From Hyphomicrobiaceae bacterium (GTDB taxonomy: Bacteria > Pseudomonadota > Alphaproteobacteria > Rhizobiales > Hyphomicrobiaceae): DNA of 53,070 nucleotides. Position numbers and translations under genes: made by a program. The notes under the pieces were generated by a model. It was not told the DNA's origin, did not search any database, and was given only the letters and a program-made list of their open reading frames with translations. This document shows, one piece after another, positions 50,948 to 53,070 of this stretch. The stretch spans positions 1 through 53,070 of the forward strand of contig JANXWC010000072.1 of assembly GCA_025351355.1 (NCBI GenBank), given 5' to 3'. Position 1 is the first letter of the stretch, and each line of letters opens with the position of its first letter.

Positions 50948-51121
50948 TGCTCTCGGCGCGGCGCGTTTGCACCATTAAGCGATACCGGCATTGGCGGGCT
51001 AATAGAATGGTAAAATTGGGTGACAGCAGGCTTGGGGAACTTGCGTTTCGCCTGTGCCCGGCTTAAGCGGAGCGGCAATACCAAACCCAACCCGGTCGTT
51101 TCCAGGGATCAGAACCGCGCC

Positions 51122-52510
51122 ATGACCAAAACCCGCATTGAAACCGACACATTCGGTCCCATCGAGGTGGAGGCGGACAAGTATTGGGGCGCCCAGGCGC
51201 AGCGTTCGCTCGGCAACTTCAAGATCGGCTGGGAGAAACAACCCAAGCCCGTTATCCGCGGGCTGGGCATTGTCAAGCGTGCGGCGGCGGAGGCCAATAT
51301 GGCCCTCGGCGTGCTCAAGCCGGACGTGGGCGAGACGGTGGTGAAGGCGGCGCAGGAAGTCATCGACGGCAAGCTTGATGCGCATTTCCCGCTGGTCGTC
51401 TGGCAGACGGGGTCCGGCACGCAATCGAACATGAACGCCAACGAGGTGATCTCGAACCGCGCCATCGAGATGCTCGACGGCGTGATGGGCTCGAAAAAGC
51501 CCGTGCACCCCAATGACCATGTCAACATGAGCCAGTCGTCGAACGACACCTATCCGACGGCCATGCATATCGCCTGCGCCGAGCAGATCACGCACGACCT
51601 GCTGCCCGCGCTCGCGCACTTGCAGCAGGCTCTCGCGGCAAAGTCCAAAGCCTGGGCTCAGATCATCAAGATCGGCCGCACGCATACGCAGGACGCGACA
51701 CCGTTGACGCTCGGCCAGGAATTCGGCGGCTATGCCCAACAGATCACCAACGGTATTCGCCGCATCGAGCAGACCATGCCGATGCTGATGGAACTGGCAC
51801 AAGGTGGTACCGCCGTCGGTACGGGCTTGAATGCGCCCGTCGGGTTTGCCGAGAAAGTCGCCGAACGTATTGCTGCGATCACCGGCTTGCCGTTCTCGTC
51901 GGCGCCCAACAAATTCGAGGCGCTCGCCGCCCACGATGCGATGGTCATGAGCCATGGCGCGATCAACACGGTGGCGGCCTCATTGTTCAAGATCGCCAAC
52001 GATATCCGTTTCCTCGGTTCAGGCCCGCGCTCGGGCCTCGGCGAATTGAGCTTGCCGGAGAACGAGCCGGGGTCGTCGATCATGCCGGGCAAGGTCAACC
52101 CGACGCAGTGCGAAGCGCTGACGATGGTTTGCGTGCAGATCTTCGGCAACAATGCTGCGCTGACGTTCGCCGGCGCATCCGGGCATTTCGAATTGAATGT
52201 TTTCAATCCGGTGATGGCGTACAATTTCCTGCAATCGGTGCGGCTGATGGCGGATGCCGTCGTGTCTTTCACCGACAATTGTGTCGTCGGTATCGAGGCG
52301 CGCGAAGACAACATCAAAGCGGCGCTCGGCCGCTCGTTGATGCTGGTTACCGCACTGGCGCCCAAGTACGGCTACGATAAAGCGGCTAAAATCGCCAAGA
52401 CTGCGCACAAAAACGGCACCACGTTGCGCGAAGAAGCTTTGAAGGAAGGCATAACAGGCGCCGACTTCGACGCCATCGTCCGGCCCGAGACGATGATCGG
52501 GCCGGGGTGA
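51122..52510 (+). CDS. fumC: class II fumarate hydratase
   Basis: FumC interconverts fumarate and malate in the citric acid cycle. The 462 residues have [32 protein letters not shown] at the start, [56 protein letters not shown], and the superfamily signature [15 protein letters not shown] (near residue 316). These favour fumarase over aspartase or argininosuccinate lyase. Start taken at ATG 51122 on homology; the ribosome site is weak. Confidence 0.96.
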   Translation: MTKTRIETDTFGPIEVEADKYWGAQAQRSLGNFKIGWEKQPKPVIRGLGIVKRAAAEANMALGVLKPDVGETVVKAAQEVIDGKLDAHFPLVVWQTGSGTQSNMNANEVISNRAIEMLDGVMGSKKPVHPNDHVNMSQSSNDTYPTAMHIACAEQITHDLLPALAHLQQALAAKSKAWAQIIKIGRTHTQDATPLTLGQEFGGYAQQITNGIRRIEQTMPMLMELAQGGTAVGTGLNAPVGFAEKVAERIAAITGLPFSSAPNKFEALAAHDAMVMSHGAINTVAASLFKIANDIRFLGSGPRSGLGELSLPENEPGSSIMPGKVNPTQCEALTMVCVQIFGNNAALTFAGASGHFELNVFNPVMAYNFLQSVRLMADAVVSFTDNCVVGIEAREDNIKAALGRSLMLVTALAPKYGYDKAAKIAKTAHKNGTTLREEALKEGITGADFDAIVRPETMIGPG

Positions 52511-52540
52511 TCTGCGCTCTATTGGGGCGAAACTGGCGGC

Positions 52541-53070
52541 TCAAATCAGCGGGCGCTTCTGATCGTCGTCGTCTTCGAAATGCGCCTGCCGGCGCAGTTC
52601 GGTTTCGTCGGCGATCTCGATGGTGTCGCCCTTCCAGCGCAGTAGCTGACGCTGCTCCAGCCGCTTCAATGTCTTGTTGGTGTGCACCAGCGAGAGACCG
52701 AGCGCATCGGCGATATGCCGCTGCGAGAGCGGCAGTTTGAGCCGTTTTCCATCCGTCAATTGCAGAGCTTTGCAGCGCGTGTAAAGGTGCAGCAACAAAT
52801 ACGAAATTCGTTCGGTGGCGGAGCGACGCCCGATCGCAAGCAAGTGATCGTCGGCCATCCGCTCGCCGCGCATCGCGAGCCAAACGAGGTCGTGCGAAAG
52901 CTCAGGATGTTTTTGATAGAGGCTCCATAGTCGTTCGCGCGGAAAAACGCACAATGTGACGGTGGTGAGCGCTTCTACTGAGTGTTGCATTTCTTTTAAG
53001 ATGGGGCCTTGCAACCCCAGGAAGTCGCCGGGTAACGCGAAGCTCAGAATCTGGCGACGCCCGTCGGGCA
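52541..53070 (-). CDS. Crp/Fnr-family regulator, N-terminus cut by window edge
   Basis: The visible part reads from the right edge as PDGRRQILSFALPGDFLGLQ, a conserved stretch of the cyclic-nucleotide-binding-like domain, then continues to the winged HTH (LPLSQRHIADALGLSLVHTNKTLKRLEQRQLL) and an acidic/basic tail. No cysteine cluster of FNR type is seen in this part, so an iron-sulfur sensor is unlikely from the visible half. About the first 60-80 residues are outside the window. The gene is convergent with fumC. Confidence 0.9.
   Translation of the reverse strand, partial: PDGRRQILSFALPGDFLGLQGPILKEMQHSVEALTTVTLCVFPRERLWSLYQKHPELSHDLVWLAMRGERMADDHLLAIGRRSATERISYLLLHLYTRCKALQLTDGKRLKLPLSQRHIADALGLSLVHTNKTLKRLEQRQLLRWKGDTIEIADETELRRQAHFEDDDDQKRPLI

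Noticed and set aside
1-53070. tRNA, rRNA, or known riboswitch genes
   Set aside because: I saw no cloverleaf-like or rRNA-like segment and no conserved riboswitch core; a covariance-model scan would be needed to exclude divergent ones.

Overview
The window looks like chromosomal DNA of a GC-rich alphaproteobacterium, most likely of the order Hyphomicrobiales (Rhizobiales). This rests on gene order and family flavour: tolB-pal-ybgF-tilS-ftsH, DUF983-SURF1-thrC-M16 peptidase as seen beside alphaproteobacterial cox operons, a GcvA-type LysR regulator, and a ftsH promoter candidate of the alphaproteobacterial heat-shock type. No rRNA, tRNA, CRISPR array or prophage was recognised. A species cannot be named from sequence alone.

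Layout. 1-550: tail of a transposase and a gene-free, degenerate stretch. 549-9516, all minus: mgtC-like gene, ftsH, tilS, ybgF, pal, a 41-residue lipoprotein, tolB and an exported HExxH protein, a split tol-pal cluster with cell-envelope quality control. 9517-10801: a 29-bp tandem repeat, a zincin-like metallopeptidase and a six-cysteine exported protein. 10871-16456, mainly plus: carB (carrying an in-frame palindromic element), greA, kdsA. 16431-19780, minus: five genes, each overlapping the next by ATGA (PEP-mutase/isocitrate-lyase-like enzyme, SDR dehydrogenase, three GNAT acetyltransferases), preceded by two near-identical operator-like palindromes. 20073-22437, minus: an SbmA/YddA-type ABC protein with non-canonical ATPase residues and a methyltransferase-like gene.

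22439-31163, plus: leuA behind a possible leucine leader and hairpin, then the rod-shape cluster mreB-mreC-mreD-mrdA-mrdB, followed by a convergent RlpA-like gene. 32245-35913: prmB, recJ and a DUF3365 haem protein. 35923-44692, minus: small membrane protein, c-di-GMP phosphodiesterase with a long Pro/Ala tail, RimJ-like acetyltransferase, M16 peptidase, thrC, SURF1 and DUF983. 44955-46902: divergent LysR/TSUP module with a small winged-helix-like gene. 47091-50149, minus: LpxL-type acyltransferase, hydratase and an orphan ABC substrate-binding protein. 50303-53070: an AT-richer membrane protein, fumC, and a Crp/Fnr regulator running off the right edge.

Most of the window is housekeeping. The parts that are least explained by known families are the ATGA-coupled five-gene operon with its paired operators, the palindromic element inside carB, the hairpin abutting the carB start, and the leuA leader.
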